Source: an uncultured Enterobacter sp. (lineage in GTDB: Bacteria > Pseudomonadota > Gammaproteobacteria > Enterobacterales > Enterobacteriaceae). Taken from it: 6,096 nucleotides of DNA. The DNA lies in contig CAMKZP010000243.1 in the NCBI GenBank assembly GCA_946477805.1, positions 1 through 6,096 of the forward strand. The letters run 5' to 3'. Under the pieces are notes generated by a model. That model was not told where the DNA came from, searched no databases, and worked only from the letters and a program-made list of their open reading frames with translations. The first letter of the stretch is position 1; every line of letters begins with the position of its first letter. A program made the position numbers and the translations under genes. This document shows, one piece after another, positions 6,050 to 6,096 of the stretch.

Positions 6050-6096
6050 CTGTCTCTTATACACATCTGACGCTGCCGACGACTAGTCGAGTGTAG
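6050..6096. other. Untrimmed Illumina Nextera adapter at the contig end (not genomic)
   Basis: From 6050 the sequence is CTGTCTCTTATACACATCT (6050-6068), the reverse complement of the Tn5 mosaic end. GACGCTGCCGACGA (6069-6082) completes the Nextera read-1 adapter. CTAGTCGA (6083-6090) sits where the i5 index belongs; its reverse complement TCGACTAG is, as I recall, Nextera XT index S513. GTGTAG (6091-6096) is the start of the P5 reverse complement. The junction with nhaA coding sequence is abrupt at 6049/6050. This is library contamination and should be trimmed. Confidence 0.98.

Noticed and set aside
6050..6068. Tn5 mosaic-end sequence as evidence of a natural Tn5-type transposon
   Set aside because: It is followed directly by the Nextera tail, an index and P5 sequence, so it is from library preparation, not from a resident transposon.

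Overview
The window is a piece of the chromosome of an enterobacterium (Enterobacteriaceae), with the conserved order nhaA-nhaR / rpsT / ribF-ileS-lspA known from minute 0 of Escherichia coli. The proteins are close to, but clearly different from, the E. coli K-12 ones as I remember them. The fit is to an Enterobacter/Klebsiella/Citrobacter-type relative rather than E. coli itself; I cannot fix the genus from sequence alone. The IS1 copy that K-12 carries between nhaR and rpsT is absent.

Layout. Positions 1-53 (- strand) hold the first 17 codons of lspA (signal peptidase II), which runs off the left edge. ileS (isoleucyl-tRNA synthetase, 53-2869, -) overlaps lspA by one base. ribF (riboflavin kinase/FAD synthetase, 2915-3841, -) lies 45 bp upstream of ileS, so ribF-ileS-lspA reads as one operon with a recognisable promoter just before ribF. 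A 327-bp divergent intergenic region follows. It carries the ribF promoter on one strand, two rpsT promoters on the other, and a broken reading frame matching E. coli yaaY. rpsT (ribosomal protein S20, 4169-4432, +) starts at UUG and ends in a strong intrinsic terminator shared with the convergent nhaR (LysR-type activator, 4490-5389, -). Upstream of nhaR is the 3' half of nhaA (Na+/H+ antiporter, 5447-6049, -).

The last 47 bases (6050-6096) are not genomic. They are an untrimmed Illumina Nextera adapter, an 8-base i5 index and the start of the P5 sequence. nhaA therefore ends at a contig edge, and any protein beginning MYKRQ here is an artefact.

The genes are core functions: translation (IleRS, S20), flavin cofactor synthesis (RibF), lipoprotein maturation (LspA) and sodium/pH homeostasis (NhaA with its regulator NhaR). 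I see no mobile element, CRISPR array, toxin-antitoxin, defence locus or undescribed system. The points most worth a second look are the adapter read-through, the decayed yaaY frame whose conserved pieces coincide with promoters, and a Pro-to-Gly change in the IleRS editing-site motif.
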